A stretch of 60,558 nucleotides of DNA from Neolentinus lepideus HHB14362 ss-1 (GCA_001632425.1 KV425664.1:1-60558); one strand, 5' to 3'. Counted from the first letter of the stretch, positions 34,643-47,940 are shown. Program-made: numbers and translations. Notes: generated by a model from the sequence alone, not told the origin.

Positions 34643-37600
34643 TCAATTTTGGCATGCCTTCTTGTGTGCTTTCCAATCAGCTCTCTGGCAAGTAGCCGAG
34701 CAACACTCGACTCTCTTGCATCGACCGCATATCAATAATGTCGGCTTTCCAGACCCGCCGCACGAACGACACTTTCCCTCATCCAAGTTGCTCAGGCTCG
34801 GCTTCCTCTTATTCACCGCCTTCTTGACTTCCTGAACACATCCCCAACAGTTTCAACATGCGACACTGCACAGATTGGCCCTAGAGCCGCGGGACGGAGG
34901 AGCTTCCAGCTGCGGAGCGTTTTGAGACTTGCGAAAGACTCGAGACCGGCGCCTTGACCACACGAACATATCCACGGCTCGCTTAGAGCGGACGAGATAC
35001 GTGCCTTCACGCGATCGGTCCCGTTCCTGTACTCGCATGCCTCCTTGTGATTCCACGCGCGGCAGCGCTCGACCAAGGCAGGGAGTAACTTTCGCCACGT
35101 CTCCGCTTCCACCCGCGTGTAGTTGTAACGCAAGGGCCGCCGTGGTCTTGCAGAGCTTGAATCCTAGGCCTGAGCTGAGGCATCAAGCCGTTGTCCAGTG
35201 GCAGCACCGCGATGTCGGCTACGACAGTGAAAGCAGCTAGATCGAGCCTCAGCTGGTATATAAAAAGCAGCGTATGGACGCCACCTCGGCTGGGTTCAGC
35301 TAGCCCGAACACTCGAGGGTTATTCTTGAACAGGCCCAAACCTGCGTGCGAAGTGTATAGTGTCCTTGACGTTCATGAGCGCGTCCGACTCGCCAGTTGG
35401 GTTTGCCCGCAGTTCTCGCTTGCGACAAGATCTGCAGGGCGAGGTGGAGGTTGAGCCACTTCAGACGATTAGGATTGCGAACGTCGAGCACGGGAAGAAG
35501 GTCAAGATTGACGGCGTGCAGGCTCTACGCTGTGGGTCTGGACCTCTGGACGACTGGGAAGGGGTTGATAAGATATCCGCCTGGTGATAGCGGTCCTGAT
35601 GGAGGGACAATGACCTATGCATTGCTACTGTCAATAGCCGTAGATTGAACAGGTACTGCTACTTCACCTCGATGTAGCCAGATTTGCGTGCTATCCTGAG
35701 CTTGGATTTCTCTCCGATGATCGCCAATGGATATGTCACGATATATTTGAACACTCCGATGGACACCTGCATCGTGCACGGTCCAACCTGTTCACTACTG
35801 ACAGCGGCCTTGCCCACGAGCGCTATTTTGGCCGCCTCATCGCAAATGTCGAGCTGACCGGTGAGCGCAGGAATCTTTGACATCGACAAATTGACGGCGA
35901 CACGTGGACGATGTGATAGAGAATCTGACAGGGATGAGAGTGTTTTAGTCCCACTTGAGGCTATGTCGAGCTCCGAAAGGATACCCGGTCGTGAACGCAG
36001 TATCCGCACACTATCCGTGTCCAGGATGCGAGCGCTATACAACATCAACATTGGGCCGAGCTGTGACATAAAGTTCTCGACCATACGCGGCGTGCTCTGG
36101 ATCGTGAGGCCGACCTTCAAGCCGACGGATGTGATGAGCCAAGTCGGAAGCCAGCAAGAGAATACAAATGATGCTGCATCGAAGAACGGTTTCACTTCCT
36201 GAATTTTTGGATCCTCTGACGAGAGGTCTAGTTCTCCGGCAACACCATGGAGAGAAGAAAATGAATTCGAGTGGCCATCTTGCGTATCGAACTGCATATG
36301 CAAGACTGGCGAACCAAAAAGCTCGTCATCTTTCCATTCCAAAAAGGGACGAAAAGCGTGGCGAGGGACTGTCAAGACGACACACACCACAAGGGGTATA
36401 TCCGACCAGCCTCTGAAAAGCTTGCTCGGTAGAGGCTGTATACCATGACAATGCATCCAGTCATTTCGCAGGATGTCAGTAGTATGAACACCTTCGATAT
36501 GAAATTGAAGGCATAAATCCTGGATGTATTTCATGCCGACCAAGCGGCTTGAATCAGTCTGCACCTTCATCAAAAAAACACCTATAGCGTTCTCCCACTT
36601 GCTGTCAGAGACTTCGATCCGATCTCTAGCGAACCTGAACAACTTTGCAACTGTCCTTCGGTTATAATAAATCTTCTCCATCGCTCTGCTATTTTCGAAG
36701 AGGGCCTGTGCCGATTTGAGCGAACTGAGGCGGAGGACCTCCCCTATACCGTTGTGTTCAAAACCAATATTGTCATATAATCTGAATAACAGTGCTCCGA
36801 GATCATGTGCACTGCTTTCGCTGCCTAGCACAAGGGTAGCCGGTACTCCATGCAATGGATCACCATCAATGGGGCGAACCCAGGACACACGTTGGTGGAA
36901 TTGGTCTGTAATGCCTTCCTTTACATGGTGGATTACAAGCTCGTTACTGTGGGAGGTAGACTGGAAACCAGTGAGCAGCGGCCGAGGAGCGAGGCCGATG
37001 AAAACAGACATGACCTGCACATCACCACCAATCCATTCAAGGAACGAACGCGACGCATCCTCCCGGAAGGCAGGAGGGTTTCCGTGTACAAGATAGCGTT
37101 ACGATCCGGATCGGTTTTCAGTAGAGGTACAGAGACGAGTAAGATGTGGATTAAGCCCAGATAGTCGGTCAGGTTCGAAGTGTCAATCACATCGAAAGAT
37201 GTCGGCGAAGCAGTAGAACGAATGGAATCTAGGTGGACTACAGTACCACGCTAAGGCGCAGTATATAGCGGCGGGAGTGCGTCTCCAGTGTGCCGGTAGT
37301 GCAATAACCCAGAGCAAAAGGACAGGGCATTCCAGGCGTAAAACCGTATCACGATATGAGGACGTTCCCTGTCTCCCACCACCTCTCGGAATCGACCACA
37401 CCAGGCTGCAAACTGTTCCTTGGCTGTCTGAATCACCATGTCTTCGGAGCCGACGGGAGTCGAAACAGATGGGATGGGGGCGAAAGCATGGGCAAGATGG
37501 AATGACTGCAACGGAAAGGTACCGTAATGAGGTTCGAACTTCTCGCCATCGAGGGAGTATACGAATGTCGGGTTGATCAGCTTGGCAAGTTGCACCTCTT

Positions 37601-38036
37601 TTGGATCGAGTAACGTTGTTCCGGATTTTCAGAACGTACGGTAGAGCTCCGACATGGTGGCCATAGCCTGTGGCATCAGTGGTCCCGTGCATCGCGCACA
37701 GCCATAGTTGAACCCATTCCTGTTGGGAGCTGCGAGCTTGTCGAACTCTTTGCGCATTCTTGCGTTTTTTCCGGAGTCGATGCTTCGAAAGTCCACATAC
37801 GACTGCCAATACGTACGAATATCGGCGAGTGTGAGGCTGTCCAAGACCTTCAACCAGGAGCCATACTTGTACTCGTGCCACTCGACTACCGAGTTGGATT
37901 GAGCAAGGAGCATCTCGCAGTGATGAGCAAGGACGGCGGACGACGCTTCGTCGATAAAGAAGTGATAGTAGATGTTCCAAATTTTGTCAATAGGTTCACC
38001 CTCGAAAATCAGCACGTAGAGCAGAATGTTACGGGC
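34643..38036 (-). pseudogene. Dead copy of the DUF4470-MYND gene
   Basis: Aligns throughout with exons 3 and 4 of the intact gene at 47.9-51.7 kb. Lesions: TGA at 37629-37631 and TAG at 37251-37253, both where the intact copy has TGG (Trp); a one-base deletion in the CCCC run at about 37060-37064; frame changes in the region 35300-35400. A tyrosine in the MYND finger is now cysteine (CCSATC). Exons 1 and 2 and the promoter are absent: sequence upstream of 38100 resumes at the equivalent of about 51960 in the other copy, a deletion of roughly 530 bases. The stop codon TGA survives at 34643-34645. Confidence 0.9.
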
Positions 38037-38559
38037 TGAGAAGCAGATAATCAATCAAAGGACTAAATCTGAAGAGTAGCACGAGCCTATAGAATATTCG
38101 GGCTTTCGTATGACGCCGTTGTGGGAAGACGGGGGCGATGGGACATTATGACTCGAGGTACCCGAGAATAAGTTGACCTAGTATACTATAACAATATTAG
38201 CGCGGCGCGACCCTTTCAAAGACCATCCTCACGTATTCGGGGTGTCTGATCCTGATGGAGATGCCATCCATACCGTCCTTTTATTAGACAAGCTGCAATT
38301 GGTGTTTACCATCACGGCGATCCGACCACTACAGCGCAGCCTCAAAGCTTCAGGATTTGATGAATCGGGGAGGCCTTCGTACCGTCCACACTCGCGAGGT
38401 AGAGACCGTGACATGGAGGCAGGTACCCACAGAAACACCAACCTAGAACACGTACTGAAACGCTGCGGTCAAAACCAGTAATTCATTCTAACAAAAGAAT
38501 TGCTTTCTAGCTCAGTCGGCGTAGGTGGGGCAACCGACGATATAATACGCGATAAATCG

Positions 38560-39200
38560 ATGAGACAGCATAAAGGTGTGGGGTATCATGTGCCGTGTTC
38601 CTGAGCTCGTTCAGCATAAAGACCAGCCTCGTTTACGTAAACCCGACGTGTTCCTAGGTCGTCAAGCCGATCCAGGTCTGGAAGAAGAGGAAGACCCGAC
38701 AGCTAATGATAGTGATGCCAAGACTGAACCACCCATTCAGACAGCTGTGGATGCATTACTGGCAGTCAGGTGAGATATCGAACCGAGCTAGGAGGAAGAT
38801 AGACGGGGAAGAGAAGTCAGGGAGGGATAGGATGGAGAGCTACGCAGAAAACCGGAAATTTCCTGATGAACCACAATCCGCCGAAGCTTTAGAGTTAGTC
38901 TCATCGAGTTCTTGAACACTCTGAGAACCGGTAAATGACCAACGTTGCAAAACGTGTGACGGCTTTCCGTGCAGGTAGTATATCCGGGAGAGGGATGGTA
39001 CGGTGTGAAGGCAGAAACGGGACCGACAGAGGCTAGATCAAACTATAAACGTCGAAGCGACGATCTGAAATTGAGACAGGCGCAGAGGTGGCAATACCAT
39101 CGTGGTGACGCACCCAGCAATGTTAACATCGCACTTACTGAGTGCAGTCGCATCTAATGGTGTAACAGACCTAGAGCACCACCGACGACAAAACGCAGAG
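38560..39200. repeat. Duplicated module M, copy 1
   Basis: Aligns in direct orientation with 44620-45290: shared phrases include GATAGTGATGCCAAGACTGAA versus GATAGCGATGCCAAGCCGGAA and AGCTGTGGATGCAT in both. The left end overlaps the upstream exon-like part of segment P. Coding content is broken. Confidence 0.6.
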
Positions 39201-39469
39201 CATATCTTCATCGGCTTGGGTGGAAGCGACGTGACCGGTTTCAAAAACGACCACGCGGTCACACGAGAACATACTGTCCTTTACACCTCGTTTGTCCGTT
39301 GTGAGTCTGAGTCCCAAAGATGATTGGATGCTGCATATGGCGCTACTCGTCACACATCGAGCCCTCCGTCCTCTCCATCGACCAATGAATTGTGGAAAGA
39401 TGGCATTCTGCATGGATCCTTACGCTCGCACGACGACGTCCATGTCCCACCCATCGCCTAAAACTTGAT

Positions 39470-40350
39470 ATGCTACTAGTCGAATGGCAGCAGCGTCTCC
39501 CGTCACCATCACCTTTACCGTAAACGTCTTTGCTAAAGTCTGGCCGTCCTCGCGTTCCCTCTAGCCCTCCCGACGTACTCCTTTCCTCTCCCTTGTCATC
39601 TATCCTCCTGGCATGCGGCAGGGACTGCACTTCCTTGCCCTATTTCCTCTTTTCTCTGTGATCTGTGCTCTGGATCCTTTGTTGTGACATGTACTCTCTT
39701 TGGCGCAGTCACTTGTCGGAATCTCGACGCTCAGACCAGGTTCGCTCGACGCTCGGATTGGGACCAGGCATGCTCAGACTGTGCACCAGGTATATCTCAA
39801 TATACGACGCGATACTCGGCGTTTCTGGCAATCACCGCGTTGTGGGTGCGCTAATTCATATGCTACTAGTCGCCCCACCACCTCCCCTGTAACCGTTTTC
39901 GATAAAGTCTGACCGTCTTTGCGCTCGCGTCTCCGTCGATCTAGCACTCCTTTCCTCTCCCATCTTCTCGGCGTGGGCTTCTCTATCCTCTATCCTCTAT
40001 CCTCTGTTCTGTATTCTGACATACATCCTCCTTCGCGCAAGTCCGTGCCGCGCGCAGACACCGGACTCGCCCGCTTCACCTCCCATTCGTTAGCTAGTCG
40101 AAAGGCAACCTCTCTCGTACCATTCTTGCTGAAGTCTGCCGATCTCACAAATATCTGTCCGTCTGGCCCTACCGACTTCCCTCTCCGCGTGCAGCGGGAA
40201 GTTCTCCCCTCTCCCCTCTTCTATCTTCTACTCTGGATCCTCTACCTTCCTTGGCGCGTTCACGCCGCGCTCAGACTCATGCAACTACGAAGAGGAGCGA
40301 GGTCTTGCTTTCGTACGATCGACGGCACAATGCTTTGAACTCAACAGGAG
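39470..40350. repeat. Three members of a CT-rich dispersed repeat family
   Basis: Units begin TAGTCGAAnGGCA, continue TTGCTGAAGTCTG and a Pro/Ser-coding-like CT-rich part, and end with CTATCCTCTATCCTCTGTTC-like sequence. Starts lie near 39477, 39865 and 40092. Other members start near 33106 and 46031. Confidence 0.6.
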
Positions 40351-41946
40351 ATATTTTCTTGCTTGGTACGCGATCGACTCTATGAGCGTTTTGATTACTT
40401 TCTGTTCGCACGTGGAGACCACACCGCGCAGGGTAGAGAAATGTCACCCAATCACACAAGTTGTCTCCCCACCAAGCCACATATGTCGACGCTTAATGGA
40501 CCGACATTGCCGAGGGATTCCTTCGCTTTGGACTTCCAGAGCGAGGTGAGGTGTGCGCGCCAGTCTCAGATGGTAACCTCTTGTTCCGGGGACTGGGTTT
40601 CTCTGTCTTCTATTCTCTACTCCATATTCTCCTTCGCGGAGGAGGACTACACGACAGACTGCGGGGGGGAAGGGGAGGGATTGGGGAGAGACTCGCTGCT
40701 GTGTCTTGGGCTCGCGATTGGGAGATGTCGATGTGGCGGGACGGAGCGCGGGGCTTCTGTTCGGTGGAATAGTGCGTTTAATGGACAATTCACCGTAAAG
40801 TGGCACTTACCAATTCACTGTAAATTGGCAGGCCTCACTGCATGTACCGTCGCGAGGTGAAATAGGGCGTAACTGAGACAGCTAGACCTCCTAGTACTGT
40901 CCGACTAGTAGTAGGGACTGCTCTCTGATCCTCAGGGACGTTTCGACGGTGACGGGTTTGCTATGAAGTCCAATTGGAATACTTAGCGCTATTTGTGATC
41001 GTTTATTAGGGACAGGGCGCCGGACGTGCCAGGGTGAATTAGGACTTCTCCCAAAATACAGCCAGTGGGTCAGTGCACAGAGGTCGCTCGCAGAGGTTGG
41101 TGAGTGTGTGAACTCGAGCAGGGCAGGAGATATTGGCGAGTGGGGGCCAAACGAGCTTGGCTTTGGTACTGATATCGATGTCGCCAAGCGAGATGGGTTT
41201 GGCCTGTTTGCTTTGCTGACTCGGGAGGGAGGGAGGGGGTTTGAGATATTGTGGTTCCTTGACTCGGGTGAGGACGTGAGGAAGGTATTGAACGAACGAA
41301 TGATAATTGTGACCACGTCTTGATATCGACTGTATATGTCTGTGCATGCGTGTCTAGAATTTGGCCGTATTGTGGCTTTCCTCGTGCGTGGGGTGCGGTG
41401 GTGTGGGTCGAGGAACAATGCACTCCGCTATCTGACACGACGTTAACGTTAACTATACCAAATTAAAGTGCTCGTCATCATCCGATCACATCTTTGTCAG
41501 TCTCAATGGATTGATAAGGTGATAAGTGATGCTAAGATCGTTCGTTGGTCGGTCTCCACTTGATCCTTGTATGACACCTCGGTACAACGTCGGATCCTTA
41601 CCAGCCAGATGCTACCACTGGATTGCTAATACTAAGGTAGTTCGTTGCTCGAAGCTGATAGATCGGTGCGACCTCGGATCCATGACTGTGTTCCAGATAC
41701 TGCGACTGCGTTGCTATGATGATCTTGTAATGGACTGACGAGAACAATCATTAGTGCTCACCTGGCTCACATCACAAGTTCCAGGATGATCAAGGCACAT
41801 GTATCACTGATGAGCTCGAGTTAATCACTGAGGGCTCTTATATAGAGCCAAGGTGAGGGCAGGAGACCATAAGCAAGTGTCTCCATACCGTGCTTCGTGA
41901 AAACAGCATCTTGTTCTTGACATTTTGACGAGTCCTGCTGGCAAAC

Positions 41947-43570
41947 ATGTCAGGCTTGAATTGGGTTCAGGTATGTCCTTCCTGATTCATCCCATAATAT
42001 GTAAAAATAGCTCAATCTATAATGAAGGAAAATATGGTGGCATTGCTTGTGTGTATCAAAGCATTGTACCCACATTCACACCAACTGATCATACTGCCGA
42101 GGTCTCAACATTGCTCTATGGTAGGCTGGTTGCTCCATGGTATCAATAGTACCTAATTAATGTTCATGTTTAGGTGCATATACCATGATCTTTGGTGCAT
42201 GTATGTATGCTCTCATTTTCCGCCAGGATTCATCACCTCTCCGCCATCGACTGCTACTGGTCACTATTGCACTGTTTCTGTTATCCACTGCTCAGACAGT
42301 GTTGACATTCTTGGGAGCCTTCATGACCACACATGTGACAAGTGATGATCCAGATTCTGCTGTGGTATCGGAAATTGTGCTAGCCAACACTCTTGATACC
42401 ATTGCAGATGGACTTCAAGTATGTGCCATGTAAGTGCAATCATTGGCTAACCATTGAAACATTTAACAGTTGCCCAATTCTTTGCCAGGTGTATTGCAGA
42501 TGGATTATTGGCAAGTGTCAAATACAAACACATATTACCTCTATACATGTTCTGGAATTGGTATTGACACATGTACTACAGATATGGCGATGCTACATAC
42601 TCTACCGCAAGCAGATTATGATTGTAGCTGCTCCTATCATGTTCCTTGTTGGTTCATCAGGTACTTTTTTGCACTTATAAGACAGTGATATGACTAGTCT
42701 GACTTCACTTTATTGAGTATGTGGCCTCTTGAATGTTGCCTTTCAGGCCAAGTACATCCTTTGTCAACTGCATGCACCTTCCACTGTTTTCAATCTTACA
42801 CCTGAAGAATTGCAGCTAGACAAAAAGCAAGATTCCACAATCCGTGCCCAATTTATATTTTCCTGCATCACAAACATGCTCATGAGTAGCCTGATAGGTA
42901 TAATATCCTCTATTGCTAACTGGACTTGACATACCCACCATTAGTTTAGCATTCCAGATCTGGAAGGCAACCAAAGACATAGGAAAGGCCAAGAGGAAAT
43001 ATCTTCGAGTGGCATGGCTTATGTATGGTGTAGTGATGCAGTATATTCTTGTTACTCATCTAATGATGCCATACCAGGTTGGAGACTGGAGTTCTGTACT
43101 CAATCTGCTTGGTGTTGTTGGCAATCATCAATGGCCTGTATATTGGTACTACCACTGGGGCAATTCTCTTGATGGATGTAAGGTTTCTCATCTTGAAACC
43201 AGAAACATACTAATGTTTTCCTTGTGTGGTAGGTCATTCTGAGCAATATTATGCAGCAGCTCACAGTGCGTCATCATAATGAACATGTTTCACACTATTC
43301 ATATTTTAACAACAGGGCATCTTCCCAACTGTCATCATCCTACTTGTTGCACTTGGCTGGTCATCAGACCAGTCAGTTCAGTACTCCGAGAGAGCAAATC
43401 CAAATGCCAGGCAACAGAGCAAAGTATCCACCATCCAGTTTGCGAGCCCACCTGCTCCAGCCCAAACAAGTGATGCAATGGGTGGAACAGCCACTATTGA
43501 AATCCAAACTAGGCACATCTCCTTTGGCTCGTCCGAGCCAGCAGATAGGATTCCAAGAGAAGAGCCTTGA
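41947..43570 (+). pseudogene. Seven-helix-type membrane protein family, copy C (frameshifted)
   Basis: Full-length family member from MSGLNWVQ (41947) through YGAYTMIFGACMYALIF, IWRCYILYRKQIMIVAAPIMF, AQFIFSCITNMLMSSLIG, KYLRVAWLMYGVVMQYI and GIFPTVIILLVALG to the tail STIQFASPPAPAQ, with its stop at 43568-43570. Compared with copy A, exon 2 lacks one base near 42069, which breaks the frame between the first and second helix segments. The intron donor lost in copy A is intact here (CAA|GTATGT at about 42418). If the one-base deletion is a sequence error this could be a working gene. The exon joint before the last helix is unresolved. Confidence 0.7.
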
Positions 43571-43749
43571 GGGGTGCATGGATGTTATGCTGGATCACTG
43601 CATGTGAAATGGCTGCAAAAGGGTGTTGGAAGGATGTACAGGCTCATACATCTGTTGCTTATTTGCCCGAACTCTTTATTTATTATGGTCCCTCTTGTCA
43701 TAGAGATGCTGTTGTTGTATTGTGTGTATCGTTATGTCACGAGTCCATA

Positions 43750-44760
43750 TATAAAATTCATACTTGGATAGTAGTCGATTTGCCAGTGCAGACCTCGGGC
43801 AAGATCAAAAGTGAGTAGTATTATTCCGTTACCTAAGTAGCAAGCATCCCCAGATACAGGAAGGTATTCTCTAACTGCTCCCGTCACTTCCTCCCTTCAA
43901 ATCCAAACAACCCGCGCCCCTACTCTCTCCCAATTCGAATGACCCGCCTACCACGTTTCGGGCACCCACCCCACCCCTCCTACACACCTGGTCTTCCAAT
44001 ATCCACACACACGCTCACCCACCCGTCCGCGCCTGCCATGCACGCGCCGAGCCACGCCATCTCCACATCCAGCGGGCACGGGACACCTTGCACGAGGGCG
44101 TACTCTAGGTCGGGATTCGATTGGGGAGTGGGGATAGGGCGGGGTCTCGTAGCTGCGACGAAAGAGAGAGTTAGATGGAGGACTGGGCAGGAGGATGGGT
44201 TCGGGGAGGACAGAGTGTAGGGAAAGGAAAACAGGGAGGGAGGAAAGGGGAGAGCGAAGGAAGAGCGAAGGAAGAGCGAAGGAAGAGCGAAGAGACTCAC
44301 AGCTATGCCTCAGGTTCGCGATTGGGAAGAGTAGCGGGAGGTGCGCGTACAGGAAGCGAAGCGCACGAGCGTGTGCAGCGCGCCGTCCACGAGCGTGGGT
44401 TGGACGAGGTTCTGCAGGGCGGGCCCGTCGGAAAGGTAGATGCATGCGGGGGTAGATCACTGTTTGCGTTGGTGCTGAGGAAGGTGTGGCCGGTGAGCGT
44501 GTGGATGCGATAGTAGGGAATAGGGCGGTAGGGGATAGGAAAGAGACGGAGAGGGTGGGTTCGATAGAAGAACGGGGACACTCACCTAGCCCTGGGCTCC
44601 GCCCGATATACTTCAGCGACGAGACAACACAGAAGTGTGCGGTCTCATGCGTCGTGTCCCAGAGCGCGTTCAGTACGAGGAATAATCACGCTCGAATGAA
44701 CGCGAGGTTTTCTTAGGTCGTGAAGCCGATCTAGGTCGAGAGGAAGATGAAGGCTCGACA
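43750..44760. repeat. Duplicated segment P, copy 3
   Basis: Matches copies 1 and 2. Includes a 12-base tandem array (GAAGGAAGAGCG, about four units, 44250-44292). On the minus strand the exon-like parts RLFLVLN.L and the FPIANLRH stretch are preserved, but stops interrupt the frame. Confidence 0.55.
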
Positions 44761-45290
44761 GCGCACAGATAGCGATGCCAAGCCGGAACTAGCCATTCAA
44801 AAAGCTGTGGATGCATCTATGGGGGTCAGGAGTGATCCTAAATCAAGCCAGAGGAGGAGCTAGGGGCTGAATGGGATGGAGAGCTGCACGGAAAGTCGAG
44901 AAATTGTCGGTGACCACAGCCTGCCGAGGTGTAGAGTTCAGTCTCGTCGATTTCTTGGATACTCCGTGCGCCAGTAGATGACCGGCGTTCAGTGGAGATA
45001 CAGTGAAGGCATGAGTCCGGGGGAAGACGGTATGGTGTGGAGGCTACAACGGCAGAGACAAGGCTATAGACGTCGAGAAACGGAGTCGCGTTGGTTGTGG
45101 AAGGAGTCGAAATAACAGTCTGAGGTCGAGACAGGGAGGCCAGAGTAGAGTAGCATCGTGATGACGTGCCCGGCACCGTTGACGACGCATTCGCAAAGTA
45201 CAGCTGCATCTAATGACGCAGCAGACCTGAAGGAGGAAGTTCGGGATGACTCTCCACCGCCGGCGACAAAACGCACAGCCAAGAGTACCT
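44620..45290. repeat. Duplicated module M, copy 2
   Basis: Partner of 38560-39200; overlaps the right end of segment P copy 3. Confidence 0.6.
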
Positions 45291-47940
45291 CCCGTGTATA
45301 ATACGAAATAAAGTCGAATGAAATGGAAGAAAAACTTACTTTGATCCTAATATACCGTCTTTACACCCCTATGGAAACACTGCCGTCACCATATACGCGC
45401 GTTCGAGTCCGAAAGCCCAGGGTGCGGTACACGCCCAGCTAGCAGGCAAGTCTTGCTGGCGAGCGAGCACCGTGCCCAGGAACAGGTTTTAATGTTATGA
45501 TCAAATGCCTCCGCCGTTGCGCCGAAGTCAGTTCGAGAGCGTCGATGAGGGAGGCCGGACTAGGCCTGGTACGCGTCTCCTAAAAAGACTTAGTAGGCGA
45601 GCAACTGTCTAAGCTTAAGGCCGGACAGGTTGAACGTTGAGCAGCGGAGGAGGGTACAGAGGTGGGGAGTGTCATTGTCCGCTATATTCACCCACGCCGC
45701 TGCCATCTTTGTTCACCGCCAACGAACCGTATGTGACAACAAAGTCTTAGGATCCTTGGCTTTCTCGACCTGCGTAACCCTCCTCTTCATTCCGGACATC
45801 GATAACCCTCTAGTCGCCCTTCTCGGTCGCCTCTTCGCCGTCTACCTTCTTTCCTGTCACCCACGTCCGGTTCTATATCACCGTTTCCCGTCTCTGACCG
45901 CCGCTGATGCTATGTAGAGTTCTCTCCACCACAGTTTCACCTGCCATTCTGGATTGGTACACTCAGTTGCACGCACGACGACCGCCAATTCACGCTCATG
46001 GCCTACGCTCTCCGCGAACTTCATGCGCTAGCTAGTCGCAAGACAACAGCCTCTCCCGACCGTTCCACCTCCCCCCCAATTGTTGCTGAAGTCTGACCTA
46101 TCTCACAAACAGGGTTCATCCGTCCGTGCTTGCGTTCTCGCTTCTCGTCTATCTAGCCCTACCGACACATTCCTTTCCTGCTACATCCCGTCCTCTTTCT
46201 CATCTATCCTCCCGACGTGCGGAGGCAGGGACTGGGCTTCTCTATCCTCTACTCTCTATTCTTACATTTACCCTCCACGCAATTGCTCGTCAGTGTATGC
46301 TGAACTTGCGTTCCGCGCGTGGACTAACGGACTCGAATCGGGTGCTCACTGGTCAGACTCGACGTTCGGATTGGGATCAGGCGCACCAGGTATATCTCAG
46401 CAGAACGCACGTGCTCGCTGGGACTTGTATCTTGTATTCGGCGTCTCTGACAATCACCGTGCTAGGAACTGGTGCGTGAGTGCGCAAAGTCAGCGTCGTC
46501 CCGAGTGCACAAAAGCCCGGACGGCTCGGCTCGTATCACATGGACTGTGCGGTGCGGTGACGTGGGACATTTGTTCATTCATCCATTCTCAAGAAAGGGA
46601 AGGGAAGGTTAGGGAAGGGAAGGTTTAGTATTCTATTGCTTGTTATTCTCATTTTCGATCGGTGGGTGGGTGCAGCTACGTGCAGATAGGGATGGGTGTC
46701 TGGAAGAGGAGGAGAGAGGTATCCCTTTGCCGGAGCAACTCCTCAGACTCAACAGGAAATATTCTTCTTCTCGGTCTTGCCGGCAGGTACACTTCGCGAT
46801 CGTCTCTCTCATCGCAGTGCATCTAGTTCGACACAGAGTGATCACACCTTTCGAGAGTATATCCCTCCAGCCCGTACACCCATCTCGTGCGTGGAGAGCA
46901 AGAGCGGGACGCACACTCTGCGTCTCTCGCTTTGTTCATTTTCTCCTGACTTTCAGACGCGGGCTTGTCAGACGCGTGGTTCTAGGCTAGGGAGGAGTGA
47001 GACTCAATACAAGTTGGCAAGTTCCGTATTGATGTCTAACACTCAAGCTCCCCGTTCAGGCAAGGCAGAACCGAAGGACAGATATTTGCCTCCGGATCCC
47101 CCTCTAGTCTGCGGCTCCAAATATCAGCTGGTACTTCCGATCTCGCAGGTCTGTTCATGGCTATACCGCTCGAAATGATCTCGTGATACTTGCTGTCATC
47201 GTTCAAGAAGAGAATTATTCGTTCTGGATTTCAAGCACGCGGGCGCGAGTTAACCATCCCGACACCGGGCTCTCCCATTCAAAGAGAAAATATCGACTCG
47301 CACTCCGCTGATCTGTCCGCTCCCACCACAAGATATACATACACCCCCCAATTACAAGTCGTCTGCACAGGTCAAACGGCTGGTATCTCCAAAATTGGAG
47401 ATCCTGAAGTCGAGCTGTCGACGCTTACTGAACAGATAGCGACTACGCTTACTCTCGGTTTTACCATGCTGTTATCCTCATCGTAGAGGGATCCTTTAGA
47501 TTTGGATTCCAAGCACACGAGGTGATGTATGCGTGCCAGTCTGTCTCTCGTCTCCATCTCCGTCTCCTGCATCTTGTTCCCATCCCTCTAGGAAGGCACT
47601 GTGCCCGATATACCTCCCTGTGACGTTACCGAGATAGCTGACACTCACTTCCGTCGGTCTCTTTTTCTATCCACACATGTACAACCGCTCCGAAACCACA
47701 TCAGTACACGGTAACTCTGATTGTGATGTCGATATCATAGTGAAACCAACAAGCACTGTATCACTGGGAGCCTTCTACTGCCTCGTTGTCGGAATGTTCT
47801 TCATAGGTTTCGCTTCTTGTATCTCAGTCGCATTTTACACTCATAGCAGACGGTACAAGAGATTATGCAGTTCTGTGTCAAGCATCGTGCAACACGAATT
47901 CGGTCTCCATTCCAACTGTAGTAAGTATACATACGTCCAT
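45291..47940. other. No supported gene; 3' flank of the intact MYND gene, duplicate of 32.9-34.6 kb
   Basis: Holds one member of the CT-rich repeat family (from about 46031), the CGACGTTCGGATTGGGA motif at about 46357-46373, two units of the 25-base minisatellite (about 46474-46525), and a run of AAGGG-type repeats at about 46590-46630. Frames are short and not protein-like. Confidence 0.5.

Larger units (their letters stand above)
38037..41946. other. No supported gene; mosaic of duplicated modules
   Basis: 38100-38240 parallels the upstream region of the intact MYND gene (51960-52030). 38560-39200 parallels 44620-45290 (module M). 39470-40350 holds CT-rich repeat-family members. 40665-40760 is a scrap of segment P. 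40880-41450 is an inverted partner of 29.6-30.1 kb. 41450-41900 is the promoter side of membrane-protein copy C. Confidence 0.5.
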
